From NCBI RefSeq assembly GCF_964340395.1, contig NC_135551.1:15145003-15209002 (forward strand): a stretch of 64,000 bases of DNA, in the 5' to 3' direction. The DNA is from Glandiceps talaboti. Lineage: Eukaryota; Hemichordata; Enteropneusta; Spengelidae. Shown piece by piece: positions 12,381-23,300 of the stretch (position 1 is its first letter; each line of letters opens with the position of its first letter). Below the pieces are notes generated by a model. That model did no database searches, had not been told where the DNA came from, and worked only from the letters and a program-made list of their open reading frames with translations. The position numbers and the translations under genes were made by a program.

Positions 12381-13369
12381 CCCACTAAGGGTCCCTGTCT
12401 CTGGTAGTTTTTTGTCTCTGGTGTAGATGACATGTATGTCCGACCATAATTATATTTATAGGTTCCTCTACCTCTCTGATATGAATAGCCTCGTCCTCTG
12501 CCTCTGGCTCTCATAAATCGATTTGCTGATCTAAAACGTGTCACACCTCTGGCTCTGTATCCAATCACCTTGTTACTAATTCTAGCAACATCTTCAATTT
12601 CCTTGGTAGTCCTTGAAATGTCATCCCCAAACAACAAGTTTGTAAATGGACGGTTATGGTTACATAGATGAGCATACTGATCTTTCAATTCAGGTTTTAG
12701 AAGGTCTTTTCTAGTCATGTTTATCTGTTTATTAGCATGCCCCAACAAGGCAAGTACATCGTCACTATCATCGATCAATTTTCCAAAGGAAGGATCTAAT
12801 TCCTTTTCCATCCCTGCCATATTGTTGACAACTTTGGCTAAGATCGTCGCCGCTTTTACCACCGAGGTCTCGATATTTTGTAGCTTTTTGTCATTCGCCC
12901 GTGCTGTGGGCGATATGGCATCCCAAATTAACTGGTTTGTTTTCACTGTTGCCAAGCCCTCGCAGTTCTGCGGGCGAGCATTGTTCTCACTTTTAGTCAA
13001 TTCAAGGTAACGTTCCTCCTCGATACCATTTTTGAATAGATCAGTTATGTTCTCTGCCGACGTAACATCGATATCCTTGTCACAATATTCTTGTACTTTG
13101 AATCGTTTCGTCATAGATGTAAATCTACTTTCCCCTCTCTCACTGTTATCGCCGTCAATGTCGGCTTCATGTGACGTACGCTTTTGGGCACTAGGCGGGA
13201 AATCGTCATCACCACCTTCATTATATTCTAAGGACTGAGGTCCGTATTCGTAACTTTCCTCAAATTCCTTATTTTGATTTTCAATCTTATCTAGTCTCTC
13301 ACATATGTTACCTACTGTGAGCTCTTGTCTCTGGACGGCCGATTGTATCGAGTGGATAATGGCGACCAT
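12374..13369 (-). CDS. DIRS element part: Gag-like ORF1 protein
   Basis: About 331 residues. The N-terminal half is acidic and probably helical. The C-terminus is rich in arginine and glycine (RARGRGRGYSYQRGRG), typical of nucleic-acid-binding Gag-like proteins of DIRS elements. It sits upstream of the RT region and slightly overlaps it, as in other family members. Confidence 0.75.
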   Translation of the reverse strand: MVAIIHSIQSAVQRQELTVGNICERLDKIENQNKEFEESYEYGPQSLEYNEGGDDDFPPSAQKRTSHEADIDGDNSERGESRFTSMTKRFKVQEYCDKDIDVTSAENITDLFKNGIEEERYLELTKSENNARPQNCEGLATVKTNQLIWDAISPTARANDKKLQNIETSVVKAATILAKVVNNMAGMEKELDPSFGKLIDDSDDVLALLGHANKQINMTRKDLLKPELKDQYAHLCNHNRPFTNLLFGDDISRTTKEIEDVARISNKVIGYRARGVTRFRSANRFMRARGRGRGYSYQRGRGTYKYNYGRTYMSSTPETKNYQRQGPLVGP

Positions 13370-13977
13370 GTCGCCGTCGTCTTTTTTCTTACTCGAACTT
13401 GTATGTCCCTTCGTGGCTAGTTTACCTTTGGAATTACTTTTTCCGAACCACGTTCGGTTTTATCGGCTTATTGTCATTGTAAACCTTTCCTTACATTCCA
13501 GCTACACTGATTGATTCGGGTCCTTCATCCGTACCCGCTTGCGATGCTGAACTCATCGTACCACGTACAATGTCAACTTTTCGGCTGTATAATTCAAATG
13601 TTTGTTAGATCTAAACTTTAGACTATTGTGTTCACACGACTATTCTACTTACTAGATGAGTCTCGATGCTCCTAGATGGTAGATGCAAACACTTTTATAA
13701 CTTCACTCACGAATTTTCACAGCCATCTTCCCACTGCACACATGTGCACACTGATTCCCACGCATGCGCAGCACAATCTCATTGAAGACCGACTGAGATA
13801 ATGACGAAATAGAAACAATGTAGGTTAAAAAGAGTGTTCTTCATTCTCTTACAATTTTCTCCGATTTCAAATATGTAATATCTATTTTTTATCAAATAAC
13901 TATACTCAGTATTCAGAAATAGCAATATAAAACAAAACAAAACGCCATAAATTCACACTCGTAGAATAATGAAACAG

Positions 13978-14085
13978 AATCCAGAGTACCGCTGTTCATT
14001 CTCGTGCAAAGAAAATCCAGAGTACCGCTGTTCATTCTCGTGCAAAGAAAATCCAGGGTACCGCTGTCCATTGTCATGCAAAGAG
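13978..14085 (+). repeat. 36 bp minisatellite, three copies
   Basis: Units start at 13978, 14014 and 14050, each AATCCAGAGTACCGCTG... and ending near GTGCAAAGAA. Copies 1 and 2 look identical and copy 3 is slightly diverged. The paralogous intron of E (about 17675-17710) and the D remnant (about 14480-14525) have one unit each, so the triplication is specific to this copy. Confidence 0.85.
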
Positions 14086-14166
14086 ACTGTATAAATCATC
14101 ATCTGACCTATGTCTGATGTGTTCGCAAAGTACTCACGTCACAGTGCCGTAACAGTTAGCTACTTA

Positions 14167-14290
14167 GATCAAATGACCTTGTCCTGATTTGGTGTACAAA
14201 TGATGAAATATGAGATAGCTCTGTGCACCATGCCAGTGTTTACTATTACTAGCAGTCAGCGCTGTGCATGATCAGAGTCTAGGGATTTCG
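14167..14290 (+). promoter_or_regulatory. Conserved upstream block, copy D
   Basis: Matches the block upstream of F very closely: GATCAAATGACC, GTCCTGATTTGG, GATGAAATATGA, GCTGTGCACCA and GCAGTCAGCGCTGTG. It keeps the same order and ends about 110 bp before the D start codon. The regulatory role is inference. Confidence 0.42.
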
Positions 14291-14399
14291 CCTTGTTTTT
14301 CTTGTAGATTCGGGACTTGGAAACCCTCATATTTCTCATTTTGACTTGTTCATATTCGGAATTGGTGTTGTGTAAAAACGTGACATTTGAAAAGTAGCC

Positions 14400-14479
14400 A
14401 TGGTAACTGAGGTCTGGTTGATAGCTTTCTCGATCATTCTCACACTGTTTACTTGGATGTCAGACAGACGTAAATTACC
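14400..14479 (+). pseudogene. Truncated P450 exon 1, copy D
   Basis: Encodes MVTEVWLIAFSIILTLFTW followed by MSDRRKLP and then stops resembling exon 1. The sequence passes directly into DNA that is intron 1 in copies C and E (ACAGAATCCAGGGTACT). A deletion of roughly 290 bp therefore removed the rest of exon 1 and its donor site. No exons 2-5 follow before copy E. The 5' flank is closest to that of F. Confidence 0.85.
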
Positions 14480-16120
14480 ACAGAATCCAGGGTACTGTAC
14501 ATGTTGTTCATTCCCGTGCAAAGAGCATGTTTGAATTATTATCTGACCTATGTCTGTGGAGATTGCAAAGTAGTCAGTGCCCCAAATCCAGGTCAAATGA
14601 TCCCAAACCAAACAGTACCAGGCTAAAGATAAATCATGCTTATGCAAACTTTGCAAGTAAATAAAGTCCTGGCCACACAGTCAATAATAATGTTGTGCAA
14701 TATATTTAGACAAGATACACAAGGTAAGGTCTTGCATACGAGATAGTGCTGCCATTAAAATGGCAGATTGATGTATATGTGGGGCTTGCCTTTGTCTTGG
14801 ATGGCATCTGTTCAAATCACAAGCACAGTACAGGCGTTATCTGTACTATGTGATGTAATATAAGCAGTCTACCCAAAGTCAGCACAGCAGTCCATTATAT
14901 CTGATTACTTGATAAACTATGGAAATGGGATATAATTTCTGGCATAAATTATCAAAGATGTTTTCGACCTTTTCAACAATATATCTATACAGTGTGAAAG
15001 ATAAGAAGAATGCAGTGTAGAGAAGTGGCTAGATCTATGTACGAAACTAGAGATGGTGTTTTCGAAATCCACTGAGGTAATTTTTTACAGACACTTTACA
15101 GAATGACAGATACAGAATTTCCATTATGTGTTTAAAGTGTTAGAGGACAGTTCCTTTCATATCATTTCATAGAGTAACGGTATGCAGACACTTTCTTTAC
15201 ATTCTTAGAGCAACTTATGTTACATGGCATGCATAATATCATTTCGTAATAGTTTGAAAATATGATTTTAGATACAGACGGAATTGTATAACGGGCTGAT
15301 TTCGCCTGATAAATACCAGAACATCTATTAAAACCAGCCATGTGGATTTAACTCTGTGTTCGGTGAAGTATATGTCTTTTGTATTTTGAGTAGACTGACT
15401 GTTAAACTTCACATACATTAAATTCATCGGATATGACGACAGGGAAATCAGTAATGTTGGTAATAATCTGGCACAATTTGGTTAATAATGGTTTATTTGA
15501 TACTCACATAGATGATTTAATGAATATTACAAACCATTATCTTTCATAAGAAACTATAACCTTACCTTAGCTCTGACCCTGCTGAAATTTTAAGAAAATT
15601 GAAATGACCTTTATTCATATTTTTACAGGAATCTCTCGAATCAGATGCTGTAAATATACATGTACAGTAAAGAATCGTTTTAATTTAACCATTGAAATTA
15701 ATTCTGATAAATTCTGTAAAAGTTGGTATGTTATTCAGAAAATCCTGTTTTTGACAGTGGAAATAAAATTCGCACATTTTTCAATGTTTGAAAAGACCAT
15801 TCAATTAATATCTTCCTCCCCCAACCACTTCAGGTTTTCCTTTTGCAGAACCAAGTCTTGCCTAAATCCCATTTTTTATGAAGAAATCCATGTTACCCTA
15901 CGGACACAATTGACACAATAACTCAATCACTAGTCAATGTCACTTGTCTATATCTTCAGAGATACTTAACTTGTTTTATTTCATACTGACACTGTTGTTG
16001 ACACCATATCAAAACTAGATTTGCGAGACATTTGGAATTGGCTTTGATTATGGTGCCATATTTTCTGATGTAAATTAAGAAAGATACGCTTTGGAGGTTC
16101 GGGCGTGTACTTCTAACGAG
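14480..16120. other. Intron- and flank-derived duplicated DNA between copies D and E
   Basis: 14480-15040 resembles intron 1 of E (17675-18200). About 15260-15430 is the shared 3' block. About 15800-16120 matches 8080-8350, the 3' flank of B leading into copy C (phrases such as GACACAATTGACACAATAAC-like sequence and GTTGTTGACACC). No coding region is visible. Confidence 0.6.
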
Positions 16121-16230
16121 GTTTGTCCTGATTTGAAGTACAGAACGGTGAAATAGGGGAAAACGCTGTCGCATCTATAGTTTCTACCACCAGTATTCAG
16201 CACTGTGGAAGACCAGCGAGTGACGTCGAC
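16121..16230 (+). promoter_or_regulatory. Conserved upstream block, copy E
   Basis: Shows TTTGTCCTGATTTGAAGTAC, then TTTCTACCACCAGTA, GCACTGTGGAAGACCAG and GTGACGTCGAC. It is most like the block of copy C. In E a DNA transposon at 16295-17240 now separates the block from the start codon at 17302. Confidence 0.42.
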
Positions 16231-16749
16231 CCTGGGTAACCATTCATTCAACACTTTGCCTAGCCTGTTAACAATCGTTGGGTGCGATAAACGAAGGGAA
16301 TGTCCGGATTTTACTGGGGGGGGGGATTTTCAGGGGCGACGTCAATTTTTCCCAGGAAAAATTGGGGGGGGGGGCTAAAGAAAAATTTCACAATTTTCTA
16401 GGGGGGGGGGGGTCATGGAAATAAAAACACGATTATTTACTGCAACATAAATCTATCTGCAATTCTCCACTTCTCAAAGTAACTTGTCCGCGGGGATGTG
16501 CAAGACTTGTTTCATCACTATCAGTGTTATCACCAGTACATGCATTTTCTGTGCTATCAGTATCACAATTGTCTCCATCACTGCCGAGAACATGTATTAC
16601 AGAAGTGTCATTTTCAGTCTAAAAGTCACAGCTATCTGTTTCACTCATGCCCATGGTATTAATTTCATTTGCAGTCATTTTGCTAGATCTAAATTCTGGT
16701 GTTCCTATTAAGTAAGTGGATATTATGTCTAATATTTCTCTTTTTAATG

Positions 16750-16920
16750 TTCTCTGTTAATGTTCATCAAGATATTTATCTAGCTCTTTCCCTTTCATTT
16801 TTTTCAAGAGTTCCACTCAAGAACAAATTCAACCACTCATAGTCATTGTATTTCTTGTTTTCTCTTTTTTCTGTTGCTCTTCCCAATGATTTGATCTGAT
16901 ATTTTTGCCAAGTGAAATCC
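16750..16920 (-). pseudogene. Remnant of a transposon-borne ORF with a SAP-like motif
   Basis: On the - strand one frame reads KYNDYEWLNLFLSGTLEK and, after a 1-nt shift, the next reads MKGKELDKYLDEH. Together they resemble a short DNA-binding SAP-like motif (YxDYxWxxL...ELDKYL) seen in invertebrate transposon-associated proteins. The frame shift and flanking stops show it is dead. Assignment is from memory of the motif only. Confidence 0.4.
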
Positions 16921-17146
16921 CCTAATACTGGAAATAAAAGTAAAACTTATCTATCAGTCAAAGTATAACAACAGGCACAAATGTTGACAGTTAAATTATT
17001 TCATTTTTGACAATTCCTTCCAACAATAAAAATGTTAATATTTACACCTGCATTGTTGACAAGCTGAGCAACATAAACCGGCACTGGAACGAAAGTTGTA
17101 TTCAATGCATATCTAAAAAGTAGAACAGTTGTGAAATATTTAAAGT

Positions 17147-17182
17147 ATACATACATACATACATACATACATACATACATAC
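17147..17182. repeat. (ATAC)n microsatellite
   Basis: Perfect ATAC tetranucleotide run within the 16295-17240 transposon. Confidence 0.9.
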
Positions 17183-17301
17183 ACAACGAAAAAGGGAGAT
17201 CCTTCGGGGTCCCCTGGAAGTAAAATCTGGACACTCCCTAATGGCAATAATTTAGATCGTCGAGTGACATTGCCTGACACGTATGCTCCGACGAGGTAGC
17301 C

Positions 17302-20300
17302 ATGTTAACCGAGGCCGTGCTGTTAGCTATCTCGATCATTCTCATACTATTTACTTGGATGTCAAACAGACCTAAATTACCTAAAACCTATCCTAAAGGT
17401 CCACTTGGTTGGCCAGTGATCGGTAACTTACTACAACTTGGATCACAACCACACTTGAAGCTGACGGAATGGAGTCGAAAACACGGTAAGGGTAATCAAA
17501 TACGACATTTGCCGATGTGAGGTCAAACAAATAGAAGAAAAGAGCGTTCTCCCTTCTTAAAGATTCTCCCAATTTCAAATATTTAACTCTTTTTTTTCAA
17601 ATAACTATACTCAGTATTCAGAAATAGTAATACAAAACAAAATAAACTCCGTAAATAAACACTCATAGTATAATGAACCAGACTCTAGGGTACCGCTGTT
17701 CAATCTCGTACAAAGAGACTGTATAAATCATTATCTGACCTATGCCTGGGGTGTATGCAAAGTAGTCACTGCCCCAAATCCAGGTCAAATGATCTCAAAC
17801 CAAACAAGATAAATTATTCTTAATCAAACTTTGCAAGTAACTTAAGTCCTGGCTACACAGTCAATAATAATGGTGTGCAATATATTTAGACAAGATACAC
17901 ACGAAAAGGTTTTGCCTACGAGATTAATGTATATGTGGGGCCTGCCTGTGTCCTGGATGCGCTCTGTTCAAATAACAATATCGCAGCCATGATCTGTACG
18001 TGATGTAATATAAACAGTTGGTCAACGCCAGCTCAGCAGTACATAATAACTGACGCCGAGGACTGCCTACGCATTTTGTATCAAATGAACTACTGATTAA
18101 CTGATAAACTATATAAATTGAGTATAATTTCAAGTATAAATTATCTAAGGTGTTTACGATCTTTTCAACAATGTATTTATACAGTGTGAACGATAAGAAA
18201 AACTCTTAAGGTTAGAACTTAAAATTCTACTAATTAGATAAAATTAATGCTCATTGTATAAATTAACATGCATACTCTGCCCATCAAATTTACTCTATCC
18301 ACCAAGTATATGGATTACGTCATCATATTATTTACTTGCACTTTGAAATCACTATCCTTAAGGTATCTCCTCATTATGCATATTAATGAATTGTGCAAAT
18401 TGAACATACAAGCCACATCTACCAAAACATACACAATACATGCTTTATACTATATCAAAGTGCCAAGGAAATTAAATTTAAATCTAAACTACTACATGTT
18501 GCGATATTATCTAGTTACTAGATTTCTTTGGTATGCAATTATTGTGATGTTAGCATGCATGCATGGATCTCTTGCCGAAATACTAATCAATTCATAGAAC
18601 AATGTGTTTGCCAGATTTGCATTCAATTAATTAAGCCATTCTTGAAAAGATTGAACCCCTACACTACAATAAATGTCATTTTACCACAAGTGACACTAGT
18701 AGAAAAAATAGTACAGTTTACGACATTTTCCGTACTATAGTTCAGATTGAGTTCAATTCTGTACTTTTATGCTGATGAGGTGGACGTTTCTGTACTTTCC
18801 CATTAGCGCCTGTCTAATCGGATTATACTCGATCTGAAAAATAGTTCAGATTGCGAGTCGGAAGTGATTTGAATACATTTGCATTTAGTTCAGAATATAT
18901 TCATGAGTTCACCCCCATAACCGGGCAGTAAACAAATGAATATTCAAATCTATCTCGCCTGCATGTGATTCAAGGCGTGTACACTAATTGTTTGACCCAC
19001 AGAAAACTAACAGTAACACTATTTAGTTAGTTAGTTGTCTGTGTTTGACCACATGAAGGCGGAGGGGGAGGGTGCAAAAGAAAAGGGTTACACACATGTA
19101 CAGTGTATGATATGATGAGAGCTACATTTAATGTACATGTACATACGAACTGACATGTATACGTACATGTACAACTACGCTAGCATGTAAACGTTAGCAA
19201 AAACTCTTACTACTACCTCAGACCACTAAAATACTAGAGTGGTCTGAGCTACTACTACTTGCAAAAAGTATTTACAAGCATTTCCATGTAGGTCAATGAA
19301 ATATCACCTATGTGGGTTATACTTCAATAGTCGGTCAAACAGCGTAAAGGTCTACATTCTACAATGATAAATACATTCGATGTTAGTCAAAGAGGACAAC
19401 AATGACAGACATGATTGTTCAACTCGGTGCGATCTAAGATGAATTCACGGTGTATATTTGGTTACGTCGCCTTTGAATTGATGATGATGACGACTCGTCC
19501 GACCTAGACTGTTCTGGTCCAGTTTCAAGTGCAAGTCAGAATTATCACGGTGCCATTGATTATACTAACTGTGATGAAACTCGCCCACTCTAGTCTCTAT
19601 GACTTCATTAGCCCCAAAATGCAAGAACTTAATAATGGTATTGTAAATCGAAGTTCATGCATGCTCTGACTGTCGCCTGTTTTTTGTTTTCTTACATTTT
19701 ATACAATTTTGAATTGTTAGCTTTGTATTTCCTGCATTAATGTTGAAAACTGGTCTTTTTACTGTGCGTCTTCAATGCGCAGGTAAAATAGTGTGTTAAT
19801 CTAGCATCGTGACTACGCGCTCGCTTATGGTTTTGCATACCTTGGACTGCCTGTCATTCAGTATTGTTCAACCTATTTATTTCTAAAGAAAAATGGTCTG
19901 TAAAGGGACTGCTTTAGTTGTCACAGTGCCTTTGTGGATTTATAAATCGATTTATGACAAGTGAGTCTACCTATTTTTTTCCCGACCCACTCAGTCAAGG
20001 AGTGCGATACACCAATCACCGTGTATTTAGCTTTGTATACAGTGTATGGATAGTAGCAAGTTTCGGGACTGAAAAATCATAAATTGTTTGTTAGACTTAT
20101 TTTTTATTCAATGTAATCTGGGTTGATTGGGAATTTTCAGATATCAGGATTTAAACCTCGGATTTCAACTCAGAAAGGCTATATTTTTTGCCTCAGTCTG
20201 AATTATATTAGTAGAACTCTCACCAACGTTCCCAATGTGAAGTGATCTGAAAGTTGGTGAGAGGTCCTCACGTTGGATTGCAGCACTGCATGTTCTTGCC

Positions 20301-23300
20301 GAGAAGATAAAGAGGTGTAGTAATTATGGTTTAAAACTGACTTTTACAAACGCCAGTCGTGTAGGGTCTATGATTTTTTATGTTGTGGATGAATGCGGCA
20401 CTTTGATCTGAACCTCAGACCACTATAATAGGAACAGACTAGAATCGCTTTTTGTTTTAGGTGTGAATGGGGCTCTAAACCCATCTTCTCTGTCGTGCAT
20501 GGTTACCCTTCAAACCTGCTTCAAGCCGAACGTTGTGCAAAACGATACTTCGTGTCTTTACGGGGTTTTTTTGCAATTCTGTTTTAGTGGCCTGAGTCTG
20601 AACAAGTGTTCATACAGTACAGCAAAGTCCCACCAACAAAATCCATAGCAATAGATGCAGGAAAACCTCAGTATGGGCGACGGTGAAATCATGGTGTTAA
20701 TTCTAAAACTTTTGAAAGCAAGAACATATGTTTGTGCAACTTTTGTATTAAAAGCATACCATTCCAATTCAAGGACAACGATTTTGTTCAGAAATGGTGG
20801 TAGGACTATAATCCTTCCTACCTCCTTCCTTCCTACCTCCATAGTTCAAAACCGCTGATCGTAACTGCATGGTACAGCGCATCTACATTTATTTCTGAGT
20901 TACGGAGGGCATTATTTGATAAGTACTCAATTCGTCCCTGTATTAGATCTTGTATAGTCATAATATTACAAAGATATGTGATTGTTGTGATCATTTCATT
21001 TGCTCATTATGTATTCAAGTGTAGTCAAATTTTCTTAGGTGTATGAGCAACTTTACTTCACCAATAAATTCTACTTTCTCACGAGTATTGTAAAATAACA
21101 TGGCTATAATATGATACTACATAGCACGTTTTAGACGTATTTGCATATCAATGTCATCTTCAAATTTTCTTGAAGAATTCTTCATCCAGATACTCTAACA
21201 TACCTGCACACCAAATGTCAGCCCATTCAATCGATTAGTTTTGCGGCTGTCATTCATTTTTACTTTGAATTCTTTTAATTACAAAACAAATGACAGTTTT
21301 TGACCCCAAAAATGACCAAAAACAGAAAATTGAAAATATCTTGCTGTCATAAACAAATATGAATAGACTTCTCGATAAAATTCCATTTACTCATTGGGAA
21401 CATCGAACGTACAATGTCAAAAAGTCGCACTGGCGCAAAGTATCATGGGAAAACTTTCTTTGGCACACCTCACTTAGGAAATATAGCCGCAACAAAAAAG
21501 TTAATACTGGGATCATGTCTTTTTAAATTTAGCCTTTACCTTATAGAATAGAAGTATCAAAAGTGTATGCACTAACAAGTATCTGTGGTTTGTGCAAACA
21601 TGCCAAATCGCTGATGATTGTTAAACAACAAAACTTTGCATACCATTGTCATTAATAATTCTACGTTTTACTTCTGAATCAGTTCTAAACACTTACGATT
21701 GAAATGATCGTCAACGATACGCTGATTTGTAGTTGAGGGTAATTAAAAATATTTTACAATGACGATTTCGACCATTAGCCGATGGAGGTGACCCCAACCA
21801 AACCTGTCACAAGATGTAAACTTGCACACTTTTTTTGTGTCAATATGTCTGTTCTGGTCAGTCTGTTTTTGGGAATTTATGGTACATTCACTGTCGCAGT
21901 TTTCAGCCAGGGTCACGTTATTCGACGATTACTATTTGGATAAACACTGCAAAAAAGTAACACCCGTCATTGTTGCTTAGACATTTTCCTAGGGTCTTTT
22001 TCAACATGATTTATAGTAAGAAGTAACTTTGTTGATGGTGTAGTCACTGAATTTATAACCCTACATCGATGACTTAGTAATTGAACACGCAAATGAATTA
22101 TCATGAACACTGATCTACTACCGATCCGACCCTGGGATTGGATCACAATTCATGGCGTCGCTTGCCAGTCTATGTCTTGGTCACGCAAACGTGAACACTC
22201 TGATATCTGAAACACTTCTTTGCTCCAGATACGCACCTTTTTTCCATGGAAAATGTCATATAGTTTGAAGTAAGCTGGGAGAAAATATTAATGAGATATT
22301 TGTAGATTTAAATAAGAGTGAAATGATAGTCAAGTGATTTTGAACCATCTCCGTGTATTTTGCTTTAGCGAAAACACTGACAACTACTAGTATGTGATCG
22401 CCGATATTAGTTCTCGCAAAACCAATATACCACAACATTAGTGTTGAATCTTTTGTACGAATGCCTGAGCATGACAAAATATCCGAAGAAAACAGCGAGG
22501 GTTGTTGGCTGAGCCGGTATCCGAAAATCAAATAAAGTCTGTTTGAAAACTGCGACTGTGAGTGTATAGTTGATGATTCAAGGACGGTTGCCTATTAAAG
22601 ACACATCGGTTTGTTCATGGAGGTAGAAAAGACGTGTTCCTACCTCCATGGTTTGTTCAAAAATGGAGGTAGGCTACCTCGAATATTCAAAGTTATCAGT
22701 TTTGAATCTGTGTTGCTATTGTTGACCATTACTCACATACCAGTCCCTCACCCTCTTAGAAGTACAACTGCGAAACTTCAAAGATTATCTACAAGGTTGT
22801 GAACTTTGTAGCAAGCAAGGTGGGGGTTATAGGAAGGTGTCATCTCTTTGACACTTACAATGTGGTGATTGTTAACTGCCCTCACTTCGTTTTATTTTGT
22901 CATTTTTTTAGCTTTAAGTTGACGACATACCACCTTCCATGCAAAGATTCTGTTTTTAACAAAACCAATAGGTAGAGGTATTATTTGTATTTTTTGTATC
23001 GCGTTTAACTTTCAGCGATACCAATTTTACTGAAGTTCAAATTGGTCATTAGCTGAAATTTTCACACAGCAATCTATTTAAATCCTACCGGCATAAGTAT
23101 TACAGTGTTGTTGTGTTAGTTGTCTGTGGTTTTTGCGTAGTAGAAAGTAACAGCACTACGTCCTCTTTGTCCTACATTATCGGCCTGCAAAAGGCATTTC
23201 AAGTTCAATTATTTCAACTTCTTCTTTGTATAGTGGGTAATGTCAATCAAGGTATGGGTTTATTGATTTCTGTTCATTTCTTGCCACCTGCGAAGGGGTC

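Larger units (their letters stand above)
8811..13814 (-). mobile_element. DIRS-type tyrosine-recombinase retroelement, near complete but broken
   Basis: About 5.0 kb, coding on the - strand. Parts in 5' to 3' order are a Gag-like protein, reverse transcriptase, RNase H, a Dam-like methyltransferase domain and a tyrosine recombinase. The ends carry short inverted repeats (8894-8925 against 13751-13782, centred on GCTGCGCATGCG). An internal complementary region at 9104-9226 is the exact reverse complement of both outer ends, the hallmark of DIRS1-like elements. There is no clear target-site duplication, as expected for recombinase-mediated integration. The coding part shows about two or three breaks, so this copy is a fossil, but exact agreement between the internal region and the ends suggests a young insertion. 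It lies in the intron 1 remnant of P450 copy C. Confidence 0.9.
16295..17240 (-). mobile_element. DNA transposon with ~20 bp inverted repeats, probably hAT-like, broken
   Basis: The ends are GGGAATGTCCGGATTTTAC on the left and the complement of GGGAGTGTCCAGATTTTAC on the right (19 of 21 matching over the full arm). The paralogous copy C locus lacks this DNA: its GATAAACTTCTGGCCATAATTT runs across the site. The interior has G-rich runs, an (ATAC)n tract and a - strand coding remnant at about 16750-16920. No clean target duplication is visible, so the superfamily is uncertain. Confidence 0.65.

Noticed and set aside
10457-13514. Several + strand frames across the DIRS element
   Set aside because: They are antisense shadows of the coding strand of the element.
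8811-13814. LTR retrotransposon or retrovirus interpretation of the RT-bearing element
   Set aside because: There are no long direct terminal repeats, no DDE integrase and no aspartic protease. The tyrosine recombinase, inverted ends and internal complementary region place it with DIRS elements.
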